Shown here one piece after another: positions 18,783 to 28,401 of a DNA stretch of 64,000 nt. The translations under genes were made by a program, and so were the position numbers. The first letter of the stretch is position 1. Each line of letters begins with the position of its first letter. The notes below the pieces were generated by a model that saw nothing but the letters and a program-made list of their open reading frames with translations, made no database searches and was not told the origin of the DNA. The stretch comes from Pectobacterium punjabense (GTDB taxonomy: Bacteria; Pseudomonadota; Gammaproteobacteria; Enterobacterales; Enterobacteriaceae). Location of the stretch: positions 1,674,001 through 1,738,000 of the forward strand of contig NZ_CP038498.1 of NCBI RefSeq assembly GCF_012427845.1, written 5' to 3'.

Positions 18783-20138
18783 CTAGGTATGCACGAAATA
18801 GGTCGCTAACTGGCGTAATGTCTGCTCATCCAGCGTGCCTGCGTAGTAACGCAGCTGTAGCCAGGCCGTCAGCCAGGTATAGCGTGCTTCGGTCAGGTTG
18901 CGCCGGGCGCCGTAAAGCTGCTGTTCAGCATTCAGCACATCAAGATTCACGCGCTCCCCACCCTGAACGCTCTTTTGGGTCGCGGTAACCAACGCCAGCG
19001 CTGATTTTTCCGCTAGTTCATAGGCGCGGATTTTCGCCTGACTGCTGGTGACCAAATTAAACTGGCGACGCAGTTCCGTCTGGATGGTCGCCGTCTGTTC
19101 GTCCTTTTCCCGCGCGGTTTGCTGATAGCGCTCCTTTGCCTGACGCGTTGCGGCAGAGACGCCGCCGCCCGCAAAAATCGGTACGCTAACGCGGATGCCA
19201 ATCGAACGCGTATCGTATTTCTGGTTATAACTGTTTTCAGTATCTGATTGCGTGTTACGGGTGCTGGCGACCAGCGTGACCTGCGGCAGGTGGCCTGCCC
19301 GATTGCGTTCAATGCTGTATTTCGCCACGGCGAGCGATTGATTCAGCGCCAGTAGCTGAGCGTTGTGACGTAACGCCAGCGATTGCCAGTGCTGATAGCC
19401 CGAAGGTTGAAGTGGCAGCGCGGTGAAGCGCGGGGTTAATACCGCAAGCTGCTCTACGCCAACGGGCATCCCCAGCAGTGTTTCCAATTCCCGCAGGCTG
19501 ATATCCAGGTTGTCTTGCGCTTCGATGAGCTGTGCTTCCGTCAGGTTGACCCGTGCCTCAGTTTCCAGCATATCGGTGCGGGTGCCTTCTCCCTGCTGGA
19601 AGAGGCGTTGATTCAGTTGATATTGTTCGCGATAGGCACGCTGCTGTGCCTGAACCAGCGCAATCTGTTCGCGGCTAAACAGCACGTTGGTGTAGGCCTG
19701 AAACAGGCGTACCAACAGCTGCTGGCTGGCATCGCGCAGCTGTTCGTCTGCCAGCACGGCGCTGGCTTCACCTTGCTGATAGCGCGACCACGCGGCGTAG
19801 TCGATCAACGGCTGTTGCACGGAAAAGCTGGAAGCGCGGCTAGTGTAATCCCGCTCTGACTGTTGGTTTCCCGCCGTAACGGTAGAATCGTTACGGGACT
19901 GGCTGTAGTCATAGGTGATTTTTGGTAGCAGTCCGGCACGCCCGATATGCTTCTCTTCGCTGTCGGCGTTGCGCGCATGTACGGCAGCCAGGAAAGCGGG
20001 ATCGTGCGTTAACGCATGCTGCCAGGCTTCCATGAGCCCCAGAGCCTGACTCGGCGCGCTGTAGCTCAGTATGAGAAAGAGAGGGGCGAAATAGCAGGAG
20101 CGGATCGCCGCGCGATAAACAGATGAGAGGCGCAGCAT
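18783..20138 (-). CDS. hasF: TolC-family outer membrane channel of the hemophore secretion system
   Basis: About 451 residues with a signal sequence (PLFLILSYSAPSQALG) and the repeated coiled-coil OEP architecture of TolC/PrtF proteins: 'GRAGLLPKITYDYS', 'RNRAGHLPQVTLVAS', and alternating helical stretches. It would be the outer-membrane duct of the type I secretion system formed with HasD and HasE. It starts 2 bp after the hasE stop, so the operon carries its own channel. In Serratia marcescens the has operon uses chromosomal TolC (HasF) and ends with hasB instead. The symbol is given by role. Confidence 0.85.
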   Translation of the reverse strand: MLRLSSVYRAAIRSCYFAPLFLILSYSAPSQALGLMEAWQHALTHDPAFLAAVHARNADSEEKHIGRAGLLPKITYDYSQSRNDSTVTAGNQQSERDYTSRASSFSVQQPLIDYAAWSRYQQGEASAVLADEQLRDASQQLLVRLFQAYTNVLFSREQIALVQAQQRAYREQYQLNQRLFQQGEGTRTDMLETEARVNLTEAQLIEAQDNLDISLRELETLLGMPVGVEQLAVLTPRFTALPLQPSGYQHWQSLALRHNAQLLALNQSLAVAKYSIERNRAGHLPQVTLVASTRNTQSDTENSYNQKYDTRSIGIRVSVPIFAGGGVSAATRQAKERYQQTAREKDEQTATIQTELRRQFNLVTSSQAKIRAYELAEKSALALVTATQKSVQGGERVNLDVLNAEQQLYGARRNLTEARYTWLTAWLQLRYYAGTLDEQTLRQLATYFVHT

Positions 20139-20140
20139 GG

Positions 20141-21499
20141 TTATTCCTCGGTCAGTGCCAGATGCAGGCGGTCGGCAAGCGGTTTGAACAGATAGTTGAG
20201 CAGGGAACGCTCACCGGTACGAATAAAAGCCTCCACTGGCATACCAGGGCGAACATCCAGCCCGGCAAGCTGCTGTTTACCCTGTTCATCGACATGTATA
20301 CGCAGGGCGTAATAGGGTTTTCCCGTCTGTTGCTCGACTAACTGGTCGGCACCGATGAGTGCGACCACGCCGGAAATACGCGGCGTGGTGCTTTGATTAA
20401 AAGCGGAAAATAGCAGCTCGACCGGCAGCCCGTTGCTGACTCTGTCCACCAGCTCGATAGGCAGCTGTGCGTCAATCAAGAGCGGTTGTCCAGCGGGAAC
20501 GATTTCCATCAACATCTGTCCGCTATTCACTACGCCACCTTCGGTGTGCAGCACCAGCCCGACCACCGTGCCGCTGGCGGGCGCGCGAATGTGCGTGTGC
20601 TGAAGTTCATACTCCGCTGTTTTCAGCCTCTGGGTGAGATCTTGAATGGAACGTTGAGTATCGGCGAGTTGGGTGCGTACCTCTTTCTGGTATTCGTTCT
20701 GGCGTTGCTGGATCTTTTGCTCCAGTTCGACGACCTGCTGCTGGAGCTGTACCTGATTATTCCGTTCCTGCGCGATCGCACCAGCCAGTTGGGCGGCTTG
20801 CCGCTCGACGTCCAGCAGGCGATTACGGGCGATATAGCCTTCCTGTGCCAGCGGACGCAGCCCGCGCAGCTGTTCGCTGACGATCTGAAATTGCGTTTGG
20901 CTGCTGGCAAGCAGCGCCTGTGAACCTTGCGACTGCGCTTTTGCCCCGATGATAGCGGCCTGTATCGCTGTGTGTTCCTGTTGAAGGGCTGCACGACGGC
21001 TGATGAACAGCTGCTGCTGGGCAATCTGAATTTGTTGCGTGACGGTGTTGTGTTGCTCAGTGGGAGCAGGGAAGGCGATCGTGTTCAGATCGTCGCGTTC
21101 CGCCCGCAAGCGCGCTTCGCCCGCGAACGCTTCCTGAAGCTGGGTGACGAGATTGTCGCGCTGTGCCTGAGCGGGCGTTTGGTCCAGCGTGGCAAGGATT
21201 TGCCCAGCCTGCACACGATCGCCATCCCGTACGGTGAGTGAGGCGATGCGTCCACTACTGACGGGCTGCACCACTTTACGGTTATCCGCAACGACAACCC
21301 GACCGGATACCGCGACGCCTTTATCCAACGGTGCCATGCCTGCCCAGAGTAGCAAGCCACCAAAGCCGACAAGTACCAGCCAGAGGCCATGCTTCAAATA
21401 GCGTCCGGCATCAGTATGTAACGGCATCGCTGCAACGTTATCCTCCACTTGAGGAAGTGGGGCTGTCGATTGTGATGTGACTTCGCGTAACGCGGACAT
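20141..21499 (-). CDS. hasE: HlyD-family membrane fusion protein HasE
   Basis: 452 residues: short cytoplasmic N-terminus, one membrane helix (LVLVGFGGLLLWAGMAPLDKGVAVSG), a lipoyl/barrel half (GRIASLTVRDGDRVQAGQIL), a long coiled coil rich in Gln and Glu, and a C-terminal barrel (HIRAPASGTVVGLVLHTEGGVV). This is the periplasmic adaptor of PrtE/HasE type I secretion systems. It lies between the ABC exporter and the outer-membrane channel in one operon (gaps 64 and 1 bp). Confidence 0.9.
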   Translation of the reverse strand: MSALREVTSQSTAPLPQVEDNVAAMPLHTDAGRYLKHGLWLVLVGFGGLLLWAGMAPLDKGVAVSGRVVVADNRKVVQPVSSGRIASLTVRDGDRVQAGQILATLDQTPAQAQRDNLVTQLQEAFAGEARLRAERDDLNTIAFPAPTEQHNTVTQQIQIAQQQLFISRRAALQQEHTAIQAAIIGAKAQSQGSQALLASSQTQFQIVSEQLRGLRPLAQEGYIARNRLLDVERQAAQLAGAIAQERNNQVQLQQQVVELEQKIQQRQNEYQKEVRTQLADTQRSIQDLTQRLKTAEYELQHTHIRAPASGTVVGLVLHTEGGVVNSGQMLMEIVPAGQPLLIDAQLPIELVDRVSNGLPVELLFSAFNQSTTPRISGVVALIGADQLVEQQTGKPYYALRIHVDEQGKQQLAGLDVRPGMPVEAFIRTGERSLLNYLFKPLADRLHLALTEE

Positions 21500-21563
21500 G
21501 GTTATCCTCTTCTTTCCATGATGCTTTTCTGACGGCAGGCGTTCGTTATCAATGCGCTAAGCC

Positions 21564-23411
21564 TCATTTATCCGGAGCGGCACGGCGTGGCGTCGGCGCG
21601 CTGTATACCATGCTCAGCCCGGCAGAACCGGGTTCTTTTGGGGTAAAGGCATTTGCGGCGTTGCCTGTCTTAGCTGGCGTGGATTGGGCGCTGGCGGATT
21701 TGGTAACAGATGTATTAGCGGGCTTAGCGCGCTGTAGTTCTTTCAGTACCTGCTCGGTTGTGCCGAAATACTGGATCTGCCCAGCGCGCAGGACTAATAG
21801 CTTATTGGCGCAGGACAGTAGCGCGGGTTTATGGGTGATTAATATCTGCGTGCTTTGGTTTTCCTGTTGGGCGGCAATGGCGGCCAATAAGGCTTTCTCG
21901 CCATCGTCATCCAGGCTGGCATTCGGTTCATCCATCACAATCAGGCGTGGCTGGTTGTAAATGGCTCTGGCGAGAGCGACACGCTGCTTTTGGCCGCCGG
22001 ATAGTCTGGCACCGCCTTCCCCCAACAGCGTATCGTAGCCCTGCGGCAACCGTAGAATCATCTCGTGAACGCCTGCCGTGATGGCGGCGGCAACGATCTT
22101 TTCTGCATCCGGCTGAGTGAAGCGCGCAATGTTTTCGGCAATCGTTCCGTTAAAAAGCTGCACATCCTGCGGCAGATAGCCGATGAACCGACCTAGTTCG
22201 CCTTTGTCCCATTGGTGCATGTCTGCGCCATCTAGCCTGACTTTGCCGCTGAGGGCGGGCATGGCCGCAACCAGCAGGCGGGCGAGGGTGGATTTACCTG
22301 AACCGGAGGGGCCTAAGACGCCGAGCACATCGCCGGGGGCCAGTTCAAACGTAATATTGGCGAGTAGGGGCGTTCGGGAGTTGGGGGCGTTGGCGCTGAG
22401 TTGTTCGACCTGGAGTCTCCCTGCTGGTGCAGGAAGCGCCATGCCAACAGGTCGTGCCGGGTGATTATCGAGCAAGATGTTGACACGTTGCCAGGCGAGA
22501 CGTGCCTGCATCCACTGTTTCCAGACGCCAATGATTTGATCGATTGGGCTGAGAACGCGGCTTACCAGAATGGAACCTGCGATCATCATACCCGGCGTGA
22601 TATCGCCGTTGACGGCCAGCAGTGCGCCCAGACCCAGCATCAGCGACTGAAGTGCCAGCCGGGTGCTTTTCGTCAGCGAGGTAATGTTGGCGCTTTTTTC
22701 GCTGGCAACGTTCTGATAATAGAGAAAAGCGTTATGCTGCGTCAGCCAACGTTCACGCATGGCGGGCAGCATTCCCATGGCTTCAATCGCATCGGCGTTG
22801 CGCAGGTTAGCGTTAGCCTGCTGTGTCGCCTGAACGGTGTTTTGTGCCGCTAAGGCCAAAGGTTCGCGCGTCAGTTTTTGATTCAGCCAGGCCAGCACAA
22901 TCAGCACTATTGCCCCCGCCAGCGCCATCGCGCCCAGCCAGGGATGAAGTAAGAAGATCACCAGAAGGTAAACGGGAAACCACGGTGCATCAAAGAAGGC
23001 GAACAGCGCATTCCCGGTGGCGAACTGGCGCAGGGCGGTCAGATCGTTTAAGGCTTGCCCGGCTCCCGCCGTGCCGTTCCTGAGATTACTTTCGAATGCG
23101 GCGTTATAGATACGCTGATTCAGCCGCATATCCATCTGTGTACCGAGTCGGATCACCACGGCGCTGCGTATCCATTCCAGTAATCCCATCAATAAAAACA
23201 GGCCCAGCATCATGATCGTCAGCATCGCCAGCGTCATGGTGCTGCTGGAAGGCAGGACGCGGTCATAGACTTGGAGCATATAAATTGCTGGTGCCAGCAT
23301 CAGCAGGTTGATGACGGCGCTAAACAGGCCAATACCCCAGAACCCCCGACGATAGGCGGCCAGCGCGTCAATGATCTCCCGGCCTGATGGCGCCGGATGG
23401 AGTGCGGGCAT
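21564..23411 (-). CDS. hasD: Type I secretion ABC transporter HasD
   Basis: About 615 residues from ATG 23411 (AAGGA eight bases upstream). ATG codons at 23441 and 23450 extend the frame but lack such a site. An N-terminal exporter membrane domain contains the PrtD-family stretch LMLAPAIYMLQVYDRVLPS. The ATPase domain has Walker A GPSGSGKS (367-374), signature LSGGQ (470-474), Walker B LIVMDEP (490-496) and the switch His in ITHKP. The last 60 residues are a low-complexity Ala/Thr/Ser/Pro tail. It would recognise the C-terminal signal of HasA and drive its export. Confidence 0.92.
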   Translation of the reverse strand: MPALHPAPSGREIIDALAAYRRGFWGIGLFSAVINLLMLAPAIYMLQVYDRVLPSSSTMTLAMLTIMMLGLFLLMGLLEWIRSAVVIRLGTQMDMRLNQRIYNAAFESNLRNGTAGAGQALNDLTALRQFATGNALFAFFDAPWFPVYLLVIFLLHPWLGAMALAGAIVLIVLAWLNQKLTREPLALAAQNTVQATQQANANLRNADAIEAMGMLPAMRERWLTQHNAFLYYQNVASEKSANITSLTKSTRLALQSLMLGLGALLAVNGDITPGMMIAGSILVSRVLSPIDQIIGVWKQWMQARLAWQRVNILLDNHPARPVGMALPAPAGRLQVEQLSANAPNSRTPLLANITFELAPGDVLGVLGPSGSGKSTLARLLVAAMPALSGKVRLDGADMHQWDKGELGRFIGYLPQDVQLFNGTIAENIARFTQPDAEKIVAAAITAGVHEMILRLPQGYDTLLGEGGARLSGGQKQRVALARAIYNQPRLIVMDEPNASLDDDGEKALLAAIAAQQENQSTQILITHKPALLSCANKLLVLRAGQIQYFGTTEQVLKELQRAKPANTSVTKSASAQSTPAKTGNAANAFTPKEPGSAGLSMVYSAPTPRRAAPDK

Positions 23412-23635
23412 GGGGTATTCCTTCTTCAATAAAATCGCCATGGTTCTCACTGTGGTGTGCCTACAGCGTGGCAGAGGGGAAAGCGGTTAGCCGTATCGCT
23501 ATTGACGCGGTTTGCCAACGGTTATTACACTCAATAAGCCGCCGCGGTGCCGTACCCGCCATAATTCACGCTGCGTCCCTGCAACGCGCATTATTTAGGG
23601 TACATACTCTCTCCGTACCGCGACGGTGTTCACTC

Positions 23636-23667
23636 AAACGGCTAAAAGCGTCATCTTTTAGCCGTTT
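23636..23667 (-). terminator. Perfect 13-bp stem-loop directly after hasA
   Basis: AAACGGCTAAAAG / CTTTTAGCCGTTT with a 6-base loop begins 2 bp beyond the hasA stop. There is no long T run on the minus strand, so it is probably a 3'-end stabiliser and partial terminator giving more hemophore than secretion-apparatus mRNA. Confidence 0.75.
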
Positions 23668-23669
23668 TC

Positions 23670-24287
23670 TTATGCCGCCAGCAGATCAGCCGTTTCGGCG
23701 ACGCCAACGACGTCAACCACGGTATCGGCAGAAAGCGCGGCATCGGAGGTCGCCGTGGCGAAGCTCAGGCTATCCAGGCTCGCGTTAATATCGATACCCG
23801 CATTTGTCAGTGCAGTCAGCAGCGGCTGAACCTGTCCGCTCATCAGGCCATAAATCACGTCATGTACCACGCCGCGATCGTCAACATTCTGGTTGGCAAT
23901 ATCCGTGGAGAGACCCAGCCCGCTGAAGGTGACTTCTGGCTCAGCAAGAGAATAGGTGGTGCCTGCGGTAGTGCCACCTTGCAGAACGTTCCCGAAGGAC
24001 AGCGTGTCTAACTGACCCCACAGCGTATGAGCAGGAGGAGAGAAGAGGCTGTAGGTCAGATCGCCGCCGGCAATAAGTGCAGAAAAGTCATTCTGCGTAC
24101 TCGTGATCGCATATTGAGTACCGTCTATAAAGGTGTCGCCGCCGTAAAAGCCCCCGGTATTATTGCCACCGACTTGTGTATTACCCGCGGTATGATTAAC
24201 GTCGCCAAAGGCTGCAGACCATTCAGTCAGGTAGCTGGCAATGCTGTAATTGGCATAGTAGGCATCGTAGGTAATTGCAAAACTCAT
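23670..24287 (-). CDS. hasA: Secreted haem-binding hemophore HasA
   Basis: 205 residues from ATG 24287 (AGGAA upstream); the open frame to 24389 adds residues not found in HasA. Similarity to Serratia HasA is clear (GFYGG, [23 protein letters not shown]-like block, [12 protein letters not shown]). The haem ligands are present: His32 in FGDVNHT and Tyr79 in GGDLTYSLF, with the Tyr-supporting His87 in PPAHTL. There is no N-terminal signal; the C-terminus ADLLAA matches the type I signal of HasA. It takes haem from host haemoproteins and delivers it to HasR. Two small stem-loops (24320-24333 and 24348-24360) lie in the gap after hasR. Confidence 0.95.
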   Translation of the reverse strand: [205 protein letters not shown]

Positions 24288-24404
24288 AATAGATTCCTCA
24301 TTAACTAACGATCTACAGGCACGGTCATCCGTGTCTGTCGTGAAAGAGGATGAGCCATCCCATCCCCTTTGTTTTCCTGCCTCCCGCATTGGGAAACAGA
24401 GAAA

Positions 24405-27083
24405 TTAGAATCGATACTCCACGCCAGCCTGCACCGTTCTTCCCCGGCTTGGCGTGTAGCCCAGTGATTCGCCATAGCTCACGATGTAAGTACGGTTAGC
24501 GATATTCTCGACGGAACCGCGTACCGTCAGGCTGTCGGTCAGACGATAGCTGGCGTACAGATCGTAAACTTCATATTTGGGCCAGTCGGCTAAATAGGCG
24601 GAGTTGGCCGGTGCGGCAGCGTCCTGATAGCCGGGAGCAAAGCGCATCGTGACGCCCATATCCAGCTTGCGATCGAAGACGCGCGTCCCCAGCGTGACCG
24701 AACCGCGGTCGCCCGGCAGATAGGCGGCGTTGCTGAGTAACAGCGTTTTTTGGCAAGTGAAATCACTGGCCGTGGTATCGACAGGTGTGGAGTAGTAGTT
24801 TCTTCTGGAGCCACCAACGGTCGTGACGCCGCCCATCCAGGCCACTGGCGCACAGAAATCGTTATTGCCGATCATATGGGTGTAGGTCGCATCGACGTAC
24901 AGAAAGCCCGCGTCGTAATTAAGTTGATATTCCATCCCGCGGAAACGGCTTTTCACTAGATTGTTCTGGAACACGGAATTGCTGAGCGAATAGCCGTTAT
25001 AGCCCGGCTTATTACGCGCACCGTTCAGGCTGATGTAGTCGTTTATCCGGGTGTCGAAGTAGGACACTTTGGTGACCAGCCTGTCGCCATCCATAAACAA
25101 TTCGGGTTTCTGTATATTGAACCCGACCTCCCAGGCGCGGGAACGCTCCGGTTTGAGATTAGGATTTGGATACAGGTAATAGTTACCTGCGCTGTAGGTG
25201 CCGTTGGCAAAGGTTTCACTGACTGACGGCGGCCGCCAGGACAGGCCATAGCTGGTGAACAGCTGTAGCCATTCAACGCCGGGTCGGACACCAGCAAATA
25301 GCGTAGGGGATAGCTTGCCTTGCTCGTCATCGACATTCCAATCCTGCGTGGTGGTCACAAACGGCGGGCAGAGTGCGATCGACCTTTGCCTACAGGGGTC
25401 CGTGATGGTATAGGGAATGTCCCGATAGCTGATGCTGGTGGTGCCGCGTAACCGATAACGATCGTAACGCAGGCCACCTTGCAGCGTTACCCACTCGTCG
25501 TAGGCGTAATTCAGATTCGCGAACAGGCTGGCCATCGCGCGGTTCCCTTCCGGGGTGGCGTTACTGGCCGTACTGTTGGTGCTGTCCGTCGTGATTTTGT
25601 CATAATAAAAATCTAACCCGTAATCGGCTTTTAGCTCGTGTGCGCCCCGTTGTAACAGCGTCGAGGTGTTTTGCGCCTGCGCGCCGTAGGTACGCAATCG
25701 CGTGCGTTCGTGATAGGCGCTGGTATTGGAGAGGGCATAGTTATCGGTGTCGTTATTGGTATCGGCGTAGTAAATTTTGGTCTTCAAATCCAGCCAGCGC
25801 TGGTTGTCTGGCTTCAGGCTGTAATCGAGCGCGGTACTGCGCGCCATAATATTGCTGTGCCCGCTGGCTCGCCATCCCAGATCGGTATTGGAGAGATTGG
25901 ATAGCGTCCCTGCGTTTTCAGAAGAGGTTTGCGTTTGCATATAGCTGAGCTGGAAGCGCTGATTAGCTGGCAGATTCCAGCCGATTTTCGCCAGCCGCGA
26001 GCGCATGGTATAAGCTGCGCTGGTCACTTTTTGATGCTTTAAGTTATTGGCCCACTCTTCGTAATTATTTGAATTGCCGGGGATACGGATATTACCGAGG
26101 TTGCCGTCGTTACCCGGCCAGTAGTCGCCGAGATGACGTTCGCTGGCACCCACCAGAATATCGCCGCTTTCATTGCCCAGTGCGAGGATGCCGCTGCCAA
26201 TGAAATGTGTCCCGTTGTCGCCCGTGCTGGCGTGCAGTTTTCCGCCGAGTTCTTTACCCGGTGCTAGAAAATCGTGGGCGCTGGCGGTATTAAAGGTGGC
26301 GACGCCGCCCAAGGTTCCTGCGCTGCCCATCACATTTGTCGCGCCTTTTTCAATGGTTGCGCCGGTGAGCAATTCCGAGTCGATATACATCTGCCCGTTA
26401 CGCTGGCCGTAACCGGTTTTTTGAAAATTTTGCCGTACGCCGTCAATGTTCATATTCACGCGACCAAAGTCCTGTATCCCGCGAATGTTTACCGACAATG
26501 AAGGGTCTTGCTGGCTGACGCTGGAGTAAACACCAGCAGATTGTTCCAACATATCGGCAGCGTGGCGTGCAGGACGCTGATCCATCTGTTCACGTGAAAT
26601 CACGCTGATGGCGCGGGGTTGCTCGTAGATCCAGTCGCCCGGATTGGCAACCGTAAAAGCGCGTACCGTCATCACATCGTCTATTTTTGCCGTATCGACA
26701 TTGACTGAACGAGGTCGCAGGGTAATCACGCCGTTGTTGTCGATCTGAAAATCAACCGGGTTGGTGCCAATCAACTGGCGTAGCCCTTGCTCGGGCGTGA
26801 AGCGGCCTTGAAGCGCGGCGGCCTGCATATTTTCGAGTTTGACGTCAGCAAAGAACACCTGTAGCCCGGCCTGCTCGGCGAAGCGGAGCAATGCGCTACT
26901 CAAGGGTTGTGGATTAATGGAAAAGGTAACGCTTTGACGAGCGGCTTCCTGAATGTTGGCGGCCTGTGTTTCTGCTTGTGCATAGTGGTACGAACTAAGC
27001 AGTGAGAGTGCAATGCCGACGGCAAGAGAAAGAGGACTAAGTTGTAACAAACGGACATTTTGCTGTGGTGTTTTTTTAAACAT
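24405..27083 (-). CDS. hasR: TonB-dependent haem/hemophore receptor HasR
   Basis: 892-residue outer-membrane receptor. After a signal sequence (LAVGIALSLLSSYHYAQA) comes an STN signalling domain (about residues 52-126, PLSSALLRFAEQAGLQVFF...), a plug (about 135-265, with the ISREQMDQRPARHAADMLEQ region) and a beta barrel ending in VQAGVEYRF, with terminal Phe as usual. The STN domain fits the adjacent hasI-hasS pair: the loaded receptor signals through HasS to HasI. Spaced 117 bp from hasA and preceded by a Fur-like box. Confidence 0.93.
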   Translation of the reverse strand: MFKKTPQQNVRLLQLSPLSLAVGIALSLLSSYHYAQAETQAANIQEAARQSVTFSINPQPLSSALLRFAEQAGLQVFFADVKLENMQAAALQGRFTPEQGLRQLIGTNPVDFQIDNNGVITLRPRSVNVDTAKIDDVMTVRAFTVANPGDWIYEQPRAISVISREQMDQRPARHAADMLEQSAGVYSSVSQQDPSLSVNIRGIQDFGRVNMNIDGVRQNFQKTGYGQRNGQMYIDSELLTGATIEKGATNVMGSAGTLGGVATFNTASAHDFLAPGKELGGKLHASTGDNGTHFIGSGILALGNESGDILVGASERHLGDYWPGNDGNLGNIRIPGNSNNYEEWANNLKHQKVTSAAYTMRSRLAKIGWNLPANQRFQLSYMQTQTSSENAGTLSNLSNTDLGWRASGHSNIMARSTALDYSLKPDNQRWLDLKTKIYYADTNNDTDNYALSNTSAYHERTRLRTYGAQAQNTSTLLQRGAHELKADYGLDFYYDKITTDSTNSTASNATPEGNRAMASLFANLNYAYDEWVTLQGGLRYDRYRLRGTTSISYRDIPYTITDPCRQRSIALCPPFVTTTQDWNVDDEQGKLSPTLFAGVRPGVEWLQLFTSYGLSWRPPSVSETFANGTYSAGNYYLYPNPNLKPERSRAWEVGFNIQKPELFMDGDRLVTKVSYFDTRINDYISLNGARNKPGYNGYSLSNSVFQNNLVKSRFRGMEYQLNYDAGFLYVDATYTHMIGNNDFCAPVAWMGGVTTVGGSRRNYYSTPVDTTASDFTCQKTLLLSNAAYLPGDRGSVTLGTRVFDRKLDMGVTMRFAPGYQDAAAPANSAYLADWPKYEVYDLYASYRLTDSLTVRGSVENIANRTYIVSYGESLGYTPSRGRTVQAGVEYRF

Positions 27084-27166
27084 TTTCGCCTGGTCTACCG
27101 TCAGTTAAATGACTAATAAGCATTAACAAACAAAGGGATGATTAATCTCTTTGCTCTTAATGAAAA

Positions 27167-27181
27167 TGATAATAAAAATCA
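27167..27181 (-). promoter_or_regulatory. Fur-like box upstream of hasR
   Basis: TGATAATAAAAATCA matches the 7-1-7 Fur motif TGATAAT-N-ATTATCA at 12 of 14 defined positions, in the 264-bp gap between hasS and hasR. It suggests hasR has its own iron-repressed, HasI-dependent promoter. A GC-rich stem (CCGCTCC/GGAGCGG, 27293-27320) after hasS may separate the two transcripts. Confidence 0.6.
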
Positions 27182-27347
27182 TTACCTAAATATGAAGACG
27201 GTTGAGAAAGCAGAACCCGTAAAAAAATATTTAAAATTTTTTCACCGGTGAGTTGCGGCATTGTAAACGCCGTGGTTCTTAATGAACGCTCACCGCTCCC
27301 GAACGGCGTTGCAGGAGCGGCAGAGAAAGGAAACCGGGGGAGGAGAA

Positions 27348-28301
27348 TCAGTACAGAATGGTGACACCGGGCAGAGCAACGGTTTTGGCGCCCAGTTCAG
27401 CGGTCATGGTTTGCAGCGCGTTATCCAGTTCGTTCAGAGAAAAAATGCCGCTAACCTGACGTTGGCGCAACGCTGAACTCGGGATGACGATCGTACCAGA
27501 ACGGTACTGGTTGATACGTGCGATCACGATAGCGAGCGGCTGTTGATCAAATATCAGCAAGCCACGCCGCCAATCGCCACGTTCGCGACTATTCCACCCG
27601 GGCAGACGCGTCAGGCCTTGTTCGGTATAACGTGCTGCTTGCTCCTCATCAAGCCGTAGTGTTTGTCCATTTGCCGTGACCTGAACGCTGTGCTCCACCA
27701 CGCCGACCGTCGTGATCTGCGATGTATTCTGCACAATGAATTGCGTACCGAGTGCCTGTGTTGTTCCTGACGCCGCATCGACCAGGAAAGGACGTTTTTC
27801 CTGTGCATTCGTCGGGGCAACGGTGAACCAGGCCGAGCCTTGCAGCAATGTGACGCGCCGTTCTTGCGGCGTGTAAGCAAGAGCAATAGCGCTACCCGCA
27901 TCCATATCGACCTGGCTGCCGTCCGGTAGCGTAACCTGTTTGACCTGATGATCGGCATGATAATCCGAGCGCAGCGTTATAATACCGTCGGAAATCCACG
28001 TTGTGCCGAGACTGAAACCCAGCAGTAATAAGGCCGCGATTTTCCACTGTGTCGCACGGTGGGGGCGTCTGGTGGGCAACTTGACTAACGGCTGTGGTTG
28101 CAGCACCTTTTTTTGCTCGGCGCTGAGCGACCCTAACTCGTGCCAGAGCATCCCTGCCTGTTCCAAAGCATGGCGATGGCGTGAGTCCTGCGCCAGCCAA
28201 TGCTGAAATGCCAGTTCCTGTTCATCGTCCAGCGGCGCTTCGGCTAAACGTATAGCCCATCGTGCTGCCTGCTGATGGATTTCAGGGGGATAATCGTTCA
28301 T
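27348..28301 (-). CDS. hasS: FecR-type anti-sigma factor HasS
   Basis: About 317 residues from ATG 28301. The N-terminal cytoplasmic part is the FecR-type sigma-binding domain (PPEIHQQAARWAIRLAEAP..., FQHWLAQDSRHRHALEQA). A single membrane helix (IAALLLLGFSLGTTWI) precedes the periplasmic FecR domain (TLPDGSQVDMDAGSAIAL, VTLLQGSAWFTVAP) and a C-terminal STN-interacting region. It holds HasI inactive until haem-loaded HasA occupies HasR. It follows hasI with a 100-bp gap. Confidence 0.9.
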   Translation of the reverse strand: MNDYPPEIHQQAARWAIRLAEAPLDDEQELAFQHWLAQDSRHRHALEQAGMLWHELGSLSAEQKKVLQPQPLVKLPTRRPHRATQWKIAALLLLGFSLGTTWISDGIITLRSDYHADHQVKQVTLPDGSQVDMDAGSAIALAYTPQERRVTLLQGSAWFTVAPTNAQEKRPFLVDAASGTTQALGTQFIVQNTSQITTVGVVEHSVQVTANGQTLRLDEEQAARYTEQGLTRLPGWNSRERGDWRRGLLIFDQQPLAIVIARINQYRSGTIVIPSSALRQRQVSGIFSLNELDNALQTMTAELGAKTVALPGVTILY

Positions 28302-28401
28302 GTTGATAGGCCTGGAGTGTGTAGGGTCTCTAAATACGTAGACGTCTGACGGCAATAAACCCGTAAATAATTTGTGATTATTTCATTATTGGCGGCGATT
28401 T

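Noticed and set aside
18689..18988. Plus-strand frame over the end of the TolC-type gene
   Set aside because: Overlaps the real gene's 3' part antisense, without a ribosome site or recognisable features.
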